Shown: piece by piece, positions 27,956-37,732 of the stretch
Layout of the letters: each line of letters begins with the position of its first letter
Position numbering within the stretch: the first letter of the stretch is position 1
Assembly (NCBI RefSeq): GCF_029510815.1
Contig: NZ_CP120360.1
Span: 310,001 to 374,000, forward strand
Direction of reading: 5' to 3'
DNA: 64,000 nt
Source of the DNA: Janibacter sp. DB-40
Lineage (GTDB): Bacteria > Actinomycetota > Actinomycetes > Actinomycetales > Dermatophilaceae
Translations under genes and position numbers: made by a program
The notes under the pieces: generated by a model
Database searches by the model: none
What the model was told of the DNA's origin: nothing
The model's input: the letters and a program-made list of their open reading frames with translations, nothing else

Positions 27956-29008
27956 TCAGAGGTGGCGGCGCACGGCCAGGGCGGCGGCGCGACCGGCCCG
28001 GTTGCCCCCGATGGTGCTCGCAGACGGCCCGTAGCCGACGAGCTGCACCCGCGGGTCGACGGCGCTCGTCACCGAGGTCTGCACGTCCGTGCTGCCGGGC
28101 AGCAGCGCGATGCCGCCCTCGGGGCTGCGCAGGCCCAGCGGCGCCAGGTGGCGCACCGCGGGACGGAAACCGGTCGCCCACAGGATCGCGCCGACCCGCT
28201 CGAAGCTCCCGTCCGCCCACCGCACCCCGTCCCGCTCGATCCGCTCGAACATCGGACGCCGTCGGTCGTAGACACCGGTGCGGGCCGCGGGCATCTCCTG
28301 GGGTCGCAGCGCCAGCCCGGTCACCGAGACGACGCTGGCCGGAGGACGGCCCGTGCGCACCCGGTCCTGGACGAGCTCGATGGCCTCGCGGCCGGAGAAC
28401 TCCCCGTCGTTCCACACCGGCTCGCGCCGGGTCACCCAGATGACGTGCGCGATCATGGCGATCTCGCCGATGAACTGCACGGCGGACGCGCCACCACCGA
28501 CGACGAGCACGCGCTTGCCGCGGAAGTGCTCCGCCCCCGGGTAGGCGACGGTGTGCCACTGCTCCCCGGCGAAGTCCCGCTGGCCGGGGTAGGCCGGGAC
28601 GAACGGGCGCGTCCACGTCCCCGTGGCGTTGACCAGCGTGCGCGTGGTCCAGGACCGCTCCCCGGCGCGGACCACGAGCAGCCCGTCCTCGTCTCGCACC
28701 CGGTCGACGAGGACCGGCCGCAGCACCGGCAGCTCGTGGGTGACCTCGTACTCGTCGAACCACTCGGCGATGACCTCGTTGGCCCGGTCCCCCGAACCAC
28801 CCGGAGCGGGCGCGTCCGGCAGGTCGGCGACACCGTGGACGTCGTCCATCGACAGCGAGTCCCAGCGGTGCTGCCACGCCCCACCCGGGCGGGTGTTCGC
28901 GTCGAGGACCACGTGCTCCACGCCGAGGCGGCGCAGGTGGAAGGACGCGGACAGACCTCCCTGGCCCGCACCGATGACCACCGACTCGTGGATCTGCACG
29001 GAGTCCAC
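27956..29008 (-). CDS. FAD/NAD(P)-dependent oxidoreductase, flavin monooxygenase-like
   Basis: A 350-residue protein with two Rossmann motifs: FAD-binding GAGQGG (about residues 13-18) and NAD(P)-binding [10 protein letters not shown] mid-protein, plus a late ATGFRP segment, the pattern of flavin-containing monooxygenases and related two-dinucleotide enzymes. Substrate unknown. GTG 29008 has GAGGA 8 nt upstream and is preferred to GTG 28999. It is inserted, in reverse, between ispD and ispF, which are adjacent in many actinobacteria. Confidence 0.85.
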   Translation of the reverse strand: MDSVQIHESVVIGAGQGGLSASFHLRRLGVEHVVLDANTRPGGAWQHRWDSLSMDDVHGVADLPDAPAPGGSGDRANEVIAEWFDEYEVTHELPVLRPVLVDRVRDEDGLLVVRAGERSWTTRTLVNATGTWTRPFVPAYPGQRDFAGEQWHTVAYPGAEHFRGKRVLVVGGGASAVQFIGEIAMIAHVIWVTRREPVWNDGEFSGREAIELVQDRVRTGRPPASVVSVTGLALRPQEMPAARTGVYDRRRPMFERIERDGVRWADGSFERVGAILWATGFRPAVRHLAPLGLRSPEGGIALLPGSTDVQTSVTSAVDPRVQLVGYGPSASTIGGNRAGRAAALAVRRHL

Positions 29009-29053
29009 GCTAGACGTCCTCGCGTGCGGGGCCGGTGCTGCGAGACTGGCGCC

Positions 29054-29548
29054 ATGACAGCCCTGCCCCGCACCGGGATCGGTGTCGACGTCCATGCCTT
29101 CGCCGAGCCCGGCTCCGGGCGCGAGCTGTGGGTCGGGGGACTGCTGTGGCCGGGCGAGGTGGGCCTCGAGGGGCACTCCGACGCCGACGTCGCCTGCCAC
29201 GCGGCCTGCGACGCGCTCTTCTCGGCCGCGGGGATCGGTGACCTCGGGGCGCACTTCGGGACCGGCAGGCCGGAGCTCGCCGGGGCCTCCGGACTGACCC
29301 TCCTGGCCGAGGCGGCGCGACTCGTCGGCGAGGCGGGCTTCGTGATCGGCAACGTCGCGGTGCAGGTCGTCGGCAACCGGCCCAAGGTCGGCACCCGCCG
29401 CGACGAGGCCCAGACGGCCATGTCTCAGGCGTGCGGCGCTCCGGTCAGCCTGAGCGGCACGACCTCCGACGCCCTGGGCCTCACCGGCCGCGGGGAGGGC
29501 GCGGCCGGGCTCGCCACCGCACTCGTCGTCCCCGCCCGGGGGGCCTGA
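29054..29548 (+). CDS. ispF: 2-C-methyl-D-erythritol 2,4-cyclodiphosphate synthase
   Basis: A 164-residue IspF, fifth step of the MEP pathway. Metal ligands are Asp12 and His14 (GVDVHAF) and His49 ([11 protein letters not shown]); DLGAHF and the C-terminal [16 protein letters not shown] complete the family signature. ATG 29054. GAGACT 6 nt upstream is a weak candidate -10, so ispF may have its own leaderless promoter now that it is separated from ispD. Confidence 0.95.
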   Translation: MTALPRTGIGVDVHAFAEPGSGRELWVGGLLWPGEVGLEGHSDADVACHAACDALFSAAGIGDLGAHFGTGRPELAGASGLTLLAEAARLVGEAGFVIGNVAVQVVGNRPKVGTRRDEAQTAMSQACGAPVSLSGTTSDALGLTGRGEGAAGLATALVVPARGA

Positions 29549-29563
29549 GCCCCCGCACCACTT

Positions 29564-29585
29564 CGCAACTGCCTAAGCAGTTGCG
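29564..29585. repeat. Perfect palindrome of the CCTAAGCAGTTGCG family
   Basis: Nine-bp arms CGCAACTGC / GCAGTTGCG around CTAA, 15 bp after the ispF stop and 31 bp before the next gene. Same element as at 27863 and 59638. No U-tract, so termination is possible but unproven. Confidence 0.85.
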
Positions 29586-29616
29586 ACCTAGCGCGGTGTC
29601 GTAGCGTGTGGGTGTC

Positions 29617-30495
29617 ATGATCGGTCCCAGCAGCGTCGTTGATCTTCGGTCCCGCCTCGGGGAGGTCGGGTACCTGGCCGACGACGGCCTGGCGACCGTC
29701 GCCCACCTCGCCATGGCGATGCAGCGGCCGCTGCTGCTCGAGGGTGAACCCGGCACCGGCAAGACCGCCCTCGCCGAGGCACTGGCCGAGTCCTTCGACC
29801 TGCCGCTGATCCGCCTGCAGTGCTACGAGGGCATCGACGCCAGCCAGGCGCTCTACGACTGGGACTTCACCCGCCAGATCCTCCACCTGCGTGCACTGGA
29901 GGCCACGGGCGAGGCGGTGGACACGAGCGTCGTCGAGCAGTCCCTCTTCGACGAGCGCTTCCTCATGGCCCGACCGATCCTGCGCGCCCTGCGGGAGAGT
30001 CCGGCGGTGCTCCTGGTCGACGAGATCGACCGCGCCGACGACGAGTTCGAGGCATTCCTCCTCGAGGTGCTCTCGACGTACCAGGTCTCGATCCCCGAGC
30101 TCGGGACGGTCCGCGCCGAGCAGCCGCCCATCGTCGTCCTGACCTCCAACCGGACACGGGACCTGCACGACGCCCTGCGGCGACGCTGCCTCTACCACTG
30201 GCTCGAGCACCCCGGCCCCGAGCGCGAGACCGCGATCGTGCGCGCCCGCCTGCCGCAGGTGAGCGCCGCGCTGACCGAGCGGGTCGTGGCCATCACGCAA
30301 CGCCTGCGCCCCGAGGGCGTGCTGATGAAGCCGCCGGGGGTCGCCGAGACCCTGGACTGGGTCCGGGCCCTGCACGAGCTCGGCCGCACGGACATCGACC
30401 TGGAGTCGGCCTCGGCCACCATCGGGGCCCTGTGCAAGTACCGCGAGGACACCGACCGGGTGCGTGCACTCCTGCCCGAGCTCGTCGGCGGGTGA
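29617..30495 (+). CDS. MoxR-type AAA+ ATPase
   Basis: A 292-residue AAA+ protein. Walker A GEPGTGKT (residues 43-50), Walker B LLVDEIDRAD, sensor residue in VLTSNRTRDL and an arginine-finger region DALRRRCLYHW. MoxR ATPases act with a VWA-domain partner in maturation or metal insertion of target enzymes; the VWA gene follows 6 bp later. The target is not evident nearby. Start ATG 29617; GTG 29608 is an alternative. Confidence 0.88.
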   Translation: MIGPSSVVDLRSRLGEVGYLADDGLATVAHLAMAMQRPLLLEGEPGTGKTALAEALAESFDLPLIRLQCYEGIDASQALYDWDFTRQILHLRALEATGEAVDTSVVEQSLFDERFLMARPILRALRESPAVLLVDEIDRADDEFEAFLLEVLSTYQVSIPELGTVRAEQPPIVVLTSNRTRDLHDALRRRCLYHWLEHPGPERETAIVRARLPQVSAALTERVVAITQRLRPEGVLMKPPGVAETLDWVRALHELGRTDIDLESASATIGALCKYREDTDRVRALLPELVGG

Positions 30496-30501
30496 GTCGA
30501 C

Positions 30502-31614
30502 GTGGCCCCGGGGACCTCCGCCGACCCGGTCGCCGGGCTCGTCGGCTTCACGGGTGCGTTGCGGGCCGCGGGCGTCCGGGCGGACCGGGCCAAGGACTTC
30601 GTCCAGGCCGTCGGTCACCTCGACGTCGGCAGGCGTGAGGACGTCTACTGGGCCGGCCGGGCCACGTTGTGCGACGAGCCGGACGACATCCCCGTCTACG
30701 ACCGTGTCTTCGCGCGGTGGTTCGTCCCCGAGCGGGGTGACGACCCCCGCGCGCGGACGACGAGCGCCCAGCAGATCAGCGTGGCGCCGCTCGACGTCGA
30801 CGACCCCGGCGAGGGCCAGCAGGAGGGTGACGGTGACGTGGTCACCGCCGTCGCCTCGACGATCGAGCAGCTGCGGCACCGCGATGTCGCCGAGCTCGCC
30901 CCGGACGAACGACAGCGCCTCAACTCCCTGCTCGCAGGGCTGGACGCCCGCGGCCCGGTGCGCCGATCGCGACGGCGCTACGCCTCGGCGCGCGGGGAGA
31001 TCGACATCCCCCGCACGGTCCGCGAGCAGCTGCGTCGGGGCGGTGAGCCGGGTCCGCTGCGCCGACGCACGCGGCGCGACCGTCCCCGCCGGGTGGTCCT
31101 GCTCATCGACGTGTCCGGATCGATGGAGCCGTACGCGGACAGCCTGCTCCGGCTGGCCCACCGAGCGGTGGTCGCGGCCCCCCGCACGACGGAGGTCTTC
31201 ACGCTCGGGACGCGACTGACCCGGGTCACGCCGGCCATGCGCCACCACGATCCCGACCTCGTGCTGGCCGAGGCCGGGTCGATGGTGCCGGACTGGTCGG
31301 GCGGGACCCGGCTGGGCGAGGTGCTGCGGGCCTTCGTGGACCGCTGGGGCCAGCGCGGGGTCGTCCGCGGCGCGGTCGTCGTCGTCGCCAGCGACGGCTG
31401 GGAGCGGGGTGGAGCGGAGCTGCTCGGCGAGCAGATGGCCCGGCTGCGTCGGCTGGCGCACGCGGTGGTCTGGGCGAACCCGCACCGGGGCAAGCCGGGC
31501 TACGCACCGGTCCAGGGCGGGATCGTCGCCGCCCTGCCCCACCTGGACGGGATGGTCGACGGGCACTCCCTGGCAGCCTTCGCAGAGCTGCTGGAGGTCG
31601 TCCGCGACGCCTGA
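30502..31614 (+). CDS. VWA domain protein, CoxE-like
   Basis: A 370-residue protein. An N-terminal helical part (about 1-190) precedes a von Willebrand A domain with the metal-ion-dependent adhesion motif DVSGSM (about residue 203) and a later SDGWERGG. No signal peptide or membrane anchor, so it works in the cytoplasm with the MoxR ATPase just upstream. CoxD/CoxE pairs mature CO dehydrogenase, but no cox genes are in this window, so the client is unknown. Confidence 0.85.
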   Translation: MAPGTSADPVAGLVGFTGALRAAGVRADRAKDFVQAVGHLDVGRREDVYWAGRATLCDEPDDIPVYDRVFARWFVPERGDDPRARTTSAQQISVAPLDVDDPGEGQQEGDGDVVTAVASTIEQLRHRDVAELAPDERQRLNSLLAGLDARGPVRRSRRRYASARGEIDIPRTVREQLRRGGEPGPLRRRTRRDRPRRVVLLIDVSGSMEPYADSLLRLAHRAVVAAPRTTEVFTLGTRLTRVTPAMRHHDPDLVLAEAGSMVPDWSGGTRLGEVLRAFVDRWGQRGVVRGAVVVVASDGWERGGAELLGEQMARLRRLAHAVVWANPHRGKPGYAPVQGGIVAALPHLDGMVDGHSLAAFAELLEVVRDA

Positions 31615-31636
31615 GGGGCGCCGGTCGCGGCACCGG

Positions 31637-32341
31637 TCAGTCTCGGAGTACGGCGGCGAAGGCGGCCGCGACCGGGCGCCACGCGTCCTCGACGGCGGGT
31701 CCGGTCGCCTCGATCTCGGCCAGGACCGCAGGGACGTCGACGTCGGCGAGCTCGCGGGTGCCCACGTCCTTGCTCGCCCAGTCCGAGACGATCTCGCGGT
31801 CCGCCTCCGGATGCCCCTGCACGCCCCACACCGTGGGCGCGAGACGGGCGAGCAGCAGGTCGCCGCGGTCGTTCGTCGCCAGTGGCGTCGCGCCCGGAGG
31901 GAGCTCGGTGACGATGTCGTCGTTCCACTGCACCACGGGAGCGGCATCGGCAGCGGCGAGGACGGGGTCGGTGGCCAGCCCCGCGGAGGCCAGGACCGAG
32001 AGGACTCCCAGGGTGCGTCCCGCCGGGTTGCGCCCGACCCTCCCGCCGAGCGCCGAGGCGGCCAGCTGGTGACCGAGGCAGATGCCGAGGACCGGCACCG
32101 CCCCCTTCGCCGCGGTGCGGATGAGCTCGCGCGTGGCGGGCAGCCAGGGGGCCACCTCGTCGTCCGCGTGACCCATCTGCCCCCCGAGGACGAGGAGACC
32201 GTCGTGGCCGCTGAGGTCCTGCGGCAGGTCGTCCCCGGCAAACGGGCGGCGCACGTCGAGCGCGACCCCGGCCGCGGTGAGCCAGGTGCCCACGCGTCCC
32301 GGAGGGCAGGTCTGCTGGTGCTGGACGACGAGGAGGGCCAT
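31637..32341 (-). CDS. Class I glutamine amidotransferase-like protein
   Basis: A 234-residue stand-alone GATase1 domain. The nucleophile is Cys88 (GICLGHQLA), and GVQGHPEAD gives the catalytic His and Glu. It resembles GMP-synthase-like amidotransferases and gamma-glutamyl peptide hydrolases; the acceptor is unknown. -10 TAGCCT (minus strand, 32349-32354) lies 7 nt before ATG 32341 and overlaps the TAG stop of the upstream regulator gene. Confidence 0.85.
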   Translation of the reverse strand: MALLVVQHQQTCPPGRVGTWLTAAGVALDVRRPFAGDDLPQDLSGHDGLLVLGGQMGHADDEVAPWLPATRELIRTAAKGAVPVLGICLGHQLAASALGGRVGRNPAGRTLGVLSVLASAGLATDPVLAAADAAPVVQWNDDIVTELPPGATPLATNDRGDLLLARLAPTVWGVQGHPEADREIVSDWASKDVGTRELADVDVPAVLAEIEATGPAVEDAWRPVAAAFAAVLRD

Positions 32342-32351
32342 GGGCGGCAGG

Positions 32352-32690
32352 CTAACCCGCGGACGGGGATGCGTTTCCCCCGCGATCGGGGACCCGCAGG
32401 GAGGCGACCCGGGCCAGTCGCTGCAGCTCCGAGACGTGCCCGCACAGGGCCTCCCGGCCCTGCGTGGTGAGCGACACCAGCGTCAGCCGTCGTCCGTGGC
32501 TGACCTCGCGCGAGGTCGTGACGTACCCCGCTGCCTCGAGGCTGCTCAGGTGCTTGCTCAGTGCCGAGTCCGACAGGTCGACGTCGTCGCGGATGCTCGC
32601 GAAGGGCAGTCCTCGGGTCGGCGCGAGGACGGCGCAGATCTGCAGCCGGTGGCGCTGGTGCACCACCGGGTCGAAGATCGGGCGCGGCAT
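32352..32690 (-). CDS. Winged-helix transcriptional regulator (ArsR/MarR-like)
   Basis: A 112-residue single-domain regulator. The recognition helix region is [17 protein letters not shown], followed by the wing ([16 protein letters not shown]). It lacks cysteine metal sites. TACTCT (minus strand, 32697-32702) sits 6 nt before ATG 32690. Divergent from the mycothiol dehydrogenase gene, so it may control it, the amidotransferase, or both; that is inference. Confidence 0.8.
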   Translation of the reverse strand: MPRPIFDPVVHQRHRLQICAVLAPTRGLPFASIRDDVDLSDSALSKHLSSLEAAGYVTTSREVSHGRRLTLVSLTTQGREALCGHVSELQRLARVASLRVPDRGGNASPSAG

Positions 32691-32857
32691 GCCCCCAGAG
32701 TAGGTGACTTGCCGCGGTGGAAATGGCGGTCTCCCGCCGACGGCGCGGGTTGCTGGGGGTCTCCTCGAGGGCCCGGGCGACCCGGCGTCTTCCGTGGGCG
32801 AGGATGGGAGCCACAGCACAGGGGCTCTGCCCCCGACCCAGCGAAAGGAGTCGCGTC

Positions 32858-33943
32858 GTGTCCCAGACCGTCAAGGCCGTCATCGCCCGCTCGAAGGGGG
32901 CGGACGTCGAGCTCGTCGACATCGTCGTCCCCGACCCCGGGCCGGGTGAGGCCGTCGTCAATGTGCAGTCCTGCGGGGTCTGCCACACCGACCTGCACTA
33001 CCGCGAGGGCGGGATCAACGACGAGTTCCCCTTCCTCCTCGGGCACGAGGCCGCCGGCACCGTCGAGGCCGTGGGCGAGGGTGTCACGGAGGTCGCCCCC
33101 GGTGACTTCGTCGTCCTCAACTGGCGTGCCGTGTGCGGCCAGTGCCGCGCCTGCGCCAAGGGCGAGCCGCAGTACTGCTTCGACACCCACAACGCGACGC
33201 AGGCGATGACCCTGACCGACGGCACGGAGCTGACGCCCGCGCTGGGCATCGGTGCCTTCGCGGAGAAGACGCTCGTCGCCGCCGGCCAGTGCACCAAGGT
33301 CGACCCGTCCGCCGACGCGGCCGCCGTGGGCCTGCTCGGCTGCGGTGTCATGGCCGGGTACGGCGCCGCGGTCAACACCGGTGGCGTCACCCGCGGTGAC
33401 TCGGTCGCCGTCATCGGGTGCGGCGGTGTCGGCGACGCGGCCGTCGCGGGCGCCCACATCGCCGGGGCGACGACGATCGTCGCCGTCGACACCGACTCGC
33501 GGAAGCTCGAGATCGCCAAGGGCTTCGGCGCCACGCACACGGTCGACGCGAGCAGCGAGGACACCGTCGAGCGCATCCGTGAGCTCACCGGCGGCTTCGG
33601 TGCGGACGTCGTCGTCGAGGCGGTGGGCCTGCCGCAGACGTACGAGCAGGCCTTCTACGCCCGCGACCTCGCCGGCACCGTCGTGCTCGTCGGCGTCCCG
33701 ACGCCGGAGAAGGAGGTCACCCTCCCGATGATCGAGATCTTCGGTCGCGGCGGCGCCCTCAAGTCCAGCTGGTACGGCGACTGCCTGCCCAGCCGCGACT
33801 TCCCGGTGCTCGTCGACCTCTACCAGCAGGGACGCCTCGACCTCGACGCCTTCGTCACCGAGCGCATCGGCCTGGGGGACGTCGAGTCCGCCTTCGCGAA
33901 GATGCACGCCGGTGACGTCCTCCGCTCGGTGGTGATCCTGTGA
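32858..33943 (+). CDS. mscR: S-(hydroxymethyl)mycothiol dehydrogenase
   Basis: A 361-residue zinc-dependent medium-chain dehydrogenase. Catalytic zinc ligands Cys42 (VCHTD) and His63 (GHEAAG); structural zinc cysteines 93, 96, 99 and 107. NAD-binding [10 protein letters not shown]. It oxidises the formaldehyde-mycothiol adduct (and S-nitrosomycothiol). GTG 32858 has AAAGGAG upstream. It overlaps the MBL-fold gene by 4 bp, the usual partner in actinobacteria. Confidence 0.93.
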   Translation: MSQTVKAVIARSKGADVELVDIVVPDPGPGEAVVNVQSCGVCHTDLHYREGGINDEFPFLLGHEAAGTVEAVGEGVTEVAPGDFVVLNWRAVCGQCRACAKGEPQYCFDTHNATQAMTLTDGTELTPALGIGAFAEKTLVAAGQCTKVDPSADAAAVGLLGCGVMAGYGAAVNTGGVTRGDSVAVIGCGGVGDAAVAGAHIAGATTIVAVDTDSRKLEIAKGFGATHTVDASSEDTVERIRELTGGFGADVVVEAVGLPQTYEQAFYARDLAGTVVLVGVPTPEKEVTLPMIEIFGRGGALKSSWYGDCLPSRDFPVLVDLYQQGRLDLDAFVTERIGLGDVESAFAKMHAGDVLRSVVIL

Positions 33944-34575
33944 CCGCCCGCATCGACAAGGTCGTCACGTCCGGCACCTTCGAGCTCGACGGCGGCTCGT
34001 GGGAGGTCGACAACAACGTCTGGATCGTCGGCGACGACAGCGAGTGCATCGTCCTGGACGCCGGTCACGAGGCCGCCCCGATCCTCGAGGCGATCGGGGA
34101 CCGGTCCCTCGTCGCGGTCGTGTGCACGCACGCGCACAACGACCACGTCAACGCCGCGGCCGATGTCGCCGACGCCACGCAGGCGCCGATCTGGGTGCAC
34201 CCGGACGAGGCTCCGCTGTGGCGGATGACCTACCCCGACCGCGCGCCCGACGGCGCGCTCGCCCACGGGCAGGTCATCACCGTCGCGGGCACCGACCTGC
34301 ACGTGCTGCACACCCCGGGCCACGCGCCCGGCGCCTGCTGCCTGCACGCGCCGGAGCTGGGCGTCGTCTTCTCCGGCGACACCCTCTTCGACGGTGGGCC
34401 CGGGGCCACGGGGGGCCGCTCGTACAGCGACTACGACCGGATCGTCACCTCGATCCGGGAGAAGCTGCTCGGGCTCCCCCCGAACACCGTCGTGCACACC
34501 GGGCACGGGCCGGACACCACGATCGGGGCCGAGGTCGCGCGCGAGCCGGAGTGGGAGCGTCCCGAGGGCGCCTAG
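33940..34575 (+). CDS. MBL-fold metallo-hydrolase (mycothiol-dependent detoxification partner)
   Basis: A 211-residue metallo-beta-lactamase-fold protein with the metal motif HAHNDH (near residue 65), then [21 protein letters not shown] and a final HTGHGPDT. Such glyoxalase II-like hydrolases are coupled to mycothiol dehydrogenase, probably cleaving the S-formyl-mycothiol product. GTG overlaps the mscR stop (GTGA). Confidence 0.9.
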   Translation: MTARIDKVVTSGTFELDGGSWEVDNNVWIVGDDSECIVLDAGHEAAPILEAIGDRSLVAVVCTHAHNDHVNAAADVADATQAPIWVHPDEAPLWRMTYPDRAPDGALAHGQVITVAGTDLHVLHTPGHAPGACCLHAPELGVVFSGDTLFDGGPGATGGRSYSDYDRIVTSIREKLLGLPPNTVVHTGHGPDTTIGAEVAREPEWERPEGA

Positions 34576-34688
34576 CCGGTTCGCACCGACGGACGGCGAA
34601 CGGGGCTGCCCGCGCGGCCCCCTTCGCCCCGCCCTCCTCGACCGGTCGGATGTCCGCCACGTGCGTGCGCGCCGTTAGCCTTGGGCCT

Positions 34689-36119
34689 GTGACCCTGCAG
34701 CTCTTCGACTCCGCCACACGCACCCAGCGCGACTTCGTCCCCGTCACCCCGGGTCGGGTGGGGATGTACATCTGTGGGCTGACGACGCAGGGCGCGCCGC
34801 ACATCGGTCACCTGCGCTTCGCCGTGGCCTTCGACATCCTGCGGCGGTGGCTCGTGCGCGGGCACGGCTACGAGGTCTCCCTCGTGCGCAACGTCACCGA
34901 CATCGACGACAAGATCCTGCGCAAGGCCGAGGAGACGGGCGAGGACTGGTTCGCCCTCAGCTACCGCAACGAGCGCTACACCGCCGAGGCCCTCGACCTG
35001 CTCGGCGTGCTCCCCGCGACCTACGAGCCGCGCGCCACCGGGCACATCACCGAGATGGTCACGCTCATCGAGACCCTCGTGGAGCGGGGCCACGCCTACC
35101 CGGCCGAGGACGGCAGCGGTGACGTCTACTTCGACGTCAAGAGCTGGCCCTCCTACGGCGAGCTGAGCAACCAGGGGCTCAACGACATGGTGGCGGCCGA
35201 CGACGCGGACCCGCGGGGCAAGCGCGACCCGCGCGACTTCGCCCTGTGGAAGGGACGCAAGGCGGGCGAGCCGGGCAGCGCCAACTGGCCGACGCCCTAC
35301 GGAGAGGGTCGTCCCGGGTGGCACCTCGAGTGCTCGGCCATGTCCCGCAAGTACCTCGGGGACACCTTCGACATCCACGGCGGCGGCATCGACCTGCGCT
35401 TCCCCCACCACGAGAACGAGCAGGCGCAGTCGCGGGCCGCGGGCCTCGGCTTCGCGAACTACTGGCTGCACAACGGCTGGGTGACGGTCAAGGGCGAGAA
35501 GATGGGCAAGTCCCTCGGCAACGCCCTCGAGGTCCAGCAGCTCGTGCGTGACCACGACCCGCTGACCGTGCGCTACTTCCTCACCGCCGCGCACTACCGC
35601 TCGATGATCGAGTACCACCCCGGCTCGCTGGACGAGGCGGGCTCGGCCGTGGAGCGCATCGCGGGCTTCCTGCGTCGGGCGCTGCCGGGTCAGCCGGTCG
35701 TCGAGGCGGACCCGCAGGTGGAGATCCCCGCGGAGTTCACCGAGTCGATGGACGACGACCTCGGGGTCGCCGGCGCCCTGGCCGTGATCCACGAGACCGT
35801 CCGCAGGGGCAACACCGCGCTGGACGAAGGGGGTCGGGCCGAGGCCGCGGAGATCGCCGCCACGGTCCTGGCGATGACCGACGTCCTCGGGATCAACCCG
35901 CTGTCCGCCGCCTGGGGTGGCGCGGGCGGCAGCCGTGAGGAGGAGTTGCACGAGGTGCTCGACGTGCTCGTGCGGATGCAGGTCGACGCGCGCGCGGAGG
36001 CCCGCGCCGCGCGCGACTTCGAGACAGCCGACCGGATCCGGGACGGCCTCGTCGAGGCCGGGATCACCGTCGAGGACACGCCGGGCGGCGCCCGGTGGAG
36101 CCTGAGGAAGGAACACTGA
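34689..36119 (+). CDS. cysS: Cysteinyl-tRNA synthetase
   Basis: A 476-residue class I synthetase. HIGH motif PHIGHL near residue 38, zinc-binding ligands (CGLTTQ ... LECSAM ... HHENE) and KMSKS as KMGKS (about residue 275). TAGCCT (34676-34681) is 7 nt before GTG 34689, a leaderless-type start. The stop overlaps rlmB. Its paralogue mshC (mycothiol ligase) is not in this window; this one is followed by rlmB and has the long C-terminal helical domain, so it is the synthetase. Confidence 0.95.
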   Translation: MTLQLFDSATRTQRDFVPVTPGRVGMYICGLTTQGAPHIGHLRFAVAFDILRRWLVRGHGYEVSLVRNVTDIDDKILRKAEETGEDWFALSYRNERYTAEALDLLGVLPATYEPRATGHITEMVTLIETLVERGHAYPAEDGSGDVYFDVKSWPSYGELSNQGLNDMVAADDADPRGKRDPRDFALWKGRKAGEPGSANWPTPYGEGRPGWHLECSAMSRKYLGDTFDIHGGGIDLRFPHHENEQAQSRAAGLGFANYWLHNGWVTVKGEKMGKSLGNALEVQQLVRDHDPLTVRYFLTAAHYRSMIEYHPGSLDEAGSAVERIAGFLRRALPGQPVVEADPQVEIPAEFTESMDDDLGVAGALAVIHETVRRGNTALDEGGRAEAAEIAATVLAMTDVLGINPLSAAWGGAGGSREEELHEVLDVLVRMQVDARAEARAARDFETADRIRDGLVEAGITVEDTPGGARWSLRKEH

Positions 36120-37063
36120 TGGCCGGCAACAGCCAACGACGCGGGGCCGTGCGCCGGTCCGGGTCCAAGAAGGGGATGCAGGTCGGCACGGGCGGCCAGC
36201 GTCGCAAGAGCCTCGAGGGCAAGGGCCCGACGCCCAAGGCGAGCGAGCGTCCCAACCACAAGGCCTACAAGCCCCAGTCGGAGCAGAAGCGCCCCGCGAA
36301 GCCGCAGCGCAAGAAGACCTCCTCGACCGAGGTCGTCGCCGGGCGCAACTCGGTGCTGGAGGCGCTGCGCTCGCAGCTGCCGGTGACGACGATGTACGTC
36401 GCCCACCGCATCGACAGCGACGACCGGGTCAAGGAGGCGCTGCAGGTGGCCGTCGCCGCCGGCACGCCGATCCTCGAGGCGTCCCGGCAGGAGCTGGACC
36501 GGCTCACCGACGGCGCCGTGCACCAGGGCATCGCGATCCAGGTGCCGCCGTACCAGTACGCGCACCCGAAGGACTTCATCGACTCCTCGCTGCCGGGCGT
36601 CCCGCTCGTCGTCGCACTCGACTCGATCACCGACCCGCGCAACCTCGGGGCGATCGTGCGCTCCACCGCCGCCTTCGGTGGCCACGGCGTCGTCGTCCCG
36701 CAGCGGCGCAGCGCCGGCATGACCGCGTCGGCGTGGAAGACCTCCGCCGGTGCCGCCGCGCGTCTGCCGGTCGCGCAGGCCGCGAACCTCACCCGTGCCC
36801 TCGAGGACTACCGCAAGGCCGGCTTCTTCGTCGTCGGGCTCGACATGGACGGTGACGTCGAGCTGCCCGGGCTGGAGCTGGCGACCTCGCCGCTCGTGGT
36901 CGTCGTCGGCTCCGAGGGCAAGGGCCTCTCGCGTCTCGTGCGCGAGACCTGCGACCAGATCGTCTCGGTGCCGATGAGCAGTGCCGTCGAGTCCCTCAAC
37001 GCGGGCATCGCGACCAGCGTGGCCCTGTACGAGATCGCCCGCCTGCGCCACGCCGAGGGGTGA
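36119..37063 (+). CDS. rlmB: 23S rRNA (guanosine-2'-O-)-methyltransferase RlmB
   Basis: A 314-residue SPOUT (TrmH-type) enzyme that methylates G2251 of 23S rRNA. A basic disordered N terminus of about 75 residues is followed by the L30e-like substrate domain ([14 protein letters not shown]) and the knot motifs [26 protein letters not shown] and [13 protein letters not shown]. The start overlaps the cysS stop (TGATG). cysS-rlmB order is as in Mycobacterium. Confidence 0.94.
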   Translation: MAGNSQRRGAVRRSGSKKGMQVGTGGQRRKSLEGKGPTPKASERPNHKAYKPQSEQKRPAKPQRKKTSSTEVVAGRNSVLEALRSQLPVTTMYVAHRIDSDDRVKEALQVAVAAGTPILEASRQELDRLTDGAVHQGIAIQVPPYQYAHPKDFIDSSLPGVPLVVALDSITDPRNLGAIVRSTAAFGGHGVVVPQRRSAGMTASAWKTSAGAAARLPVAQAANLTRALEDYRKAGFFVVGLDMDGDVELPGLELATSPLVVVVGSEGKGLSRLVRETCDQIVSVPMSSAVESLNAGIATSVALYEIARLRHAEG

Positions 37064-37143
37064 TTGCCCGGGCGCACCGCGCATGATGGGGTTGGGGCTG
37101 AGCGGGGGTCGCAGGGGTCCTCGCCAGTGCAGGAGGGAACCCG

Positions 37144-37701
37144 ATGTCCGCAATGCCCCCACCCCCGCCTCCCGGCGGTGACCAGTCCGGCTACCAGCCG
37201 GCACCCGCGTACTCGTCCCCGGGTGGTCACCCCGGCGGCCCGGTGATGACGACGGCGCCACCGTCGATCGTCCGGGCCAAGTACGCGATGTGGGCCGGTG
37301 CCGTGCTCCACCTGATCACGGTCTTCACCTCCTTCCTCGGCATGGACGACATGCGCGCCCAGCTCGAGGAGGCGCTGACCGAGCAGGGGGTCGCCTTCAC
37401 GGACGGCACCATCGACGCGGCCCTGGCCGTGGGGATGGCCATCAGCGTCGGCATGGGTGTCATCGGCGTCGTCCTGTGGCTGCTCATGGCCTGGCTCAAC
37501 GGCAAGGGCAAGGGATGGGCGCGCATCGTGGCGACGGTGCTCTTCGCGCTCTTCGTCATCAGCTTCCTCTTCAGCTTCGCGCAGGCCACCGCGGTGACGA
37601 TGATCGTCAACACCCTGGTGCTCCTGGCCGGTGCCGCGGCGATCTTCTTCCTCTGGCAGAAGGACTCCACCGCCTGGTTCCGGGCGCACAAGGGCGTCTG
37701 A
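37144..37701 (+). CDS. Hypothetical membrane protein with Pro-rich N terminus
   Basis: A 185-residue protein. A Pro/Gly/Tyr-rich cytoplasmic head (about 1-40) is followed by four hydrophobic helices and a short basic tail. No motif recognised. AGGAGGG just before ATG 37144 is a good ribosome binding site. Proteins of this layout are common in actinobacteria without known function. Confidence 0.8.
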   Translation: MSAMPPPPPPGGDQSGYQPAPAYSSPGGHPGGPVMTTAPPSIVRAKYAMWAGAVLHLITVFTSFLGMDDMRAQLEEALTEQGVAFTDGTIDAALAVGMAISVGMGVIGVVLWLLMAWLNGKGKGWARIVATVLFALFVISFLFSFAQATAVTMIVNTLVLLAGAAAIFFLWQKDSTAWFRAHKGV

Positions 37702-37732
37702 GCCCACGGACGAAGGGGGCGCGCCGGCCGGC

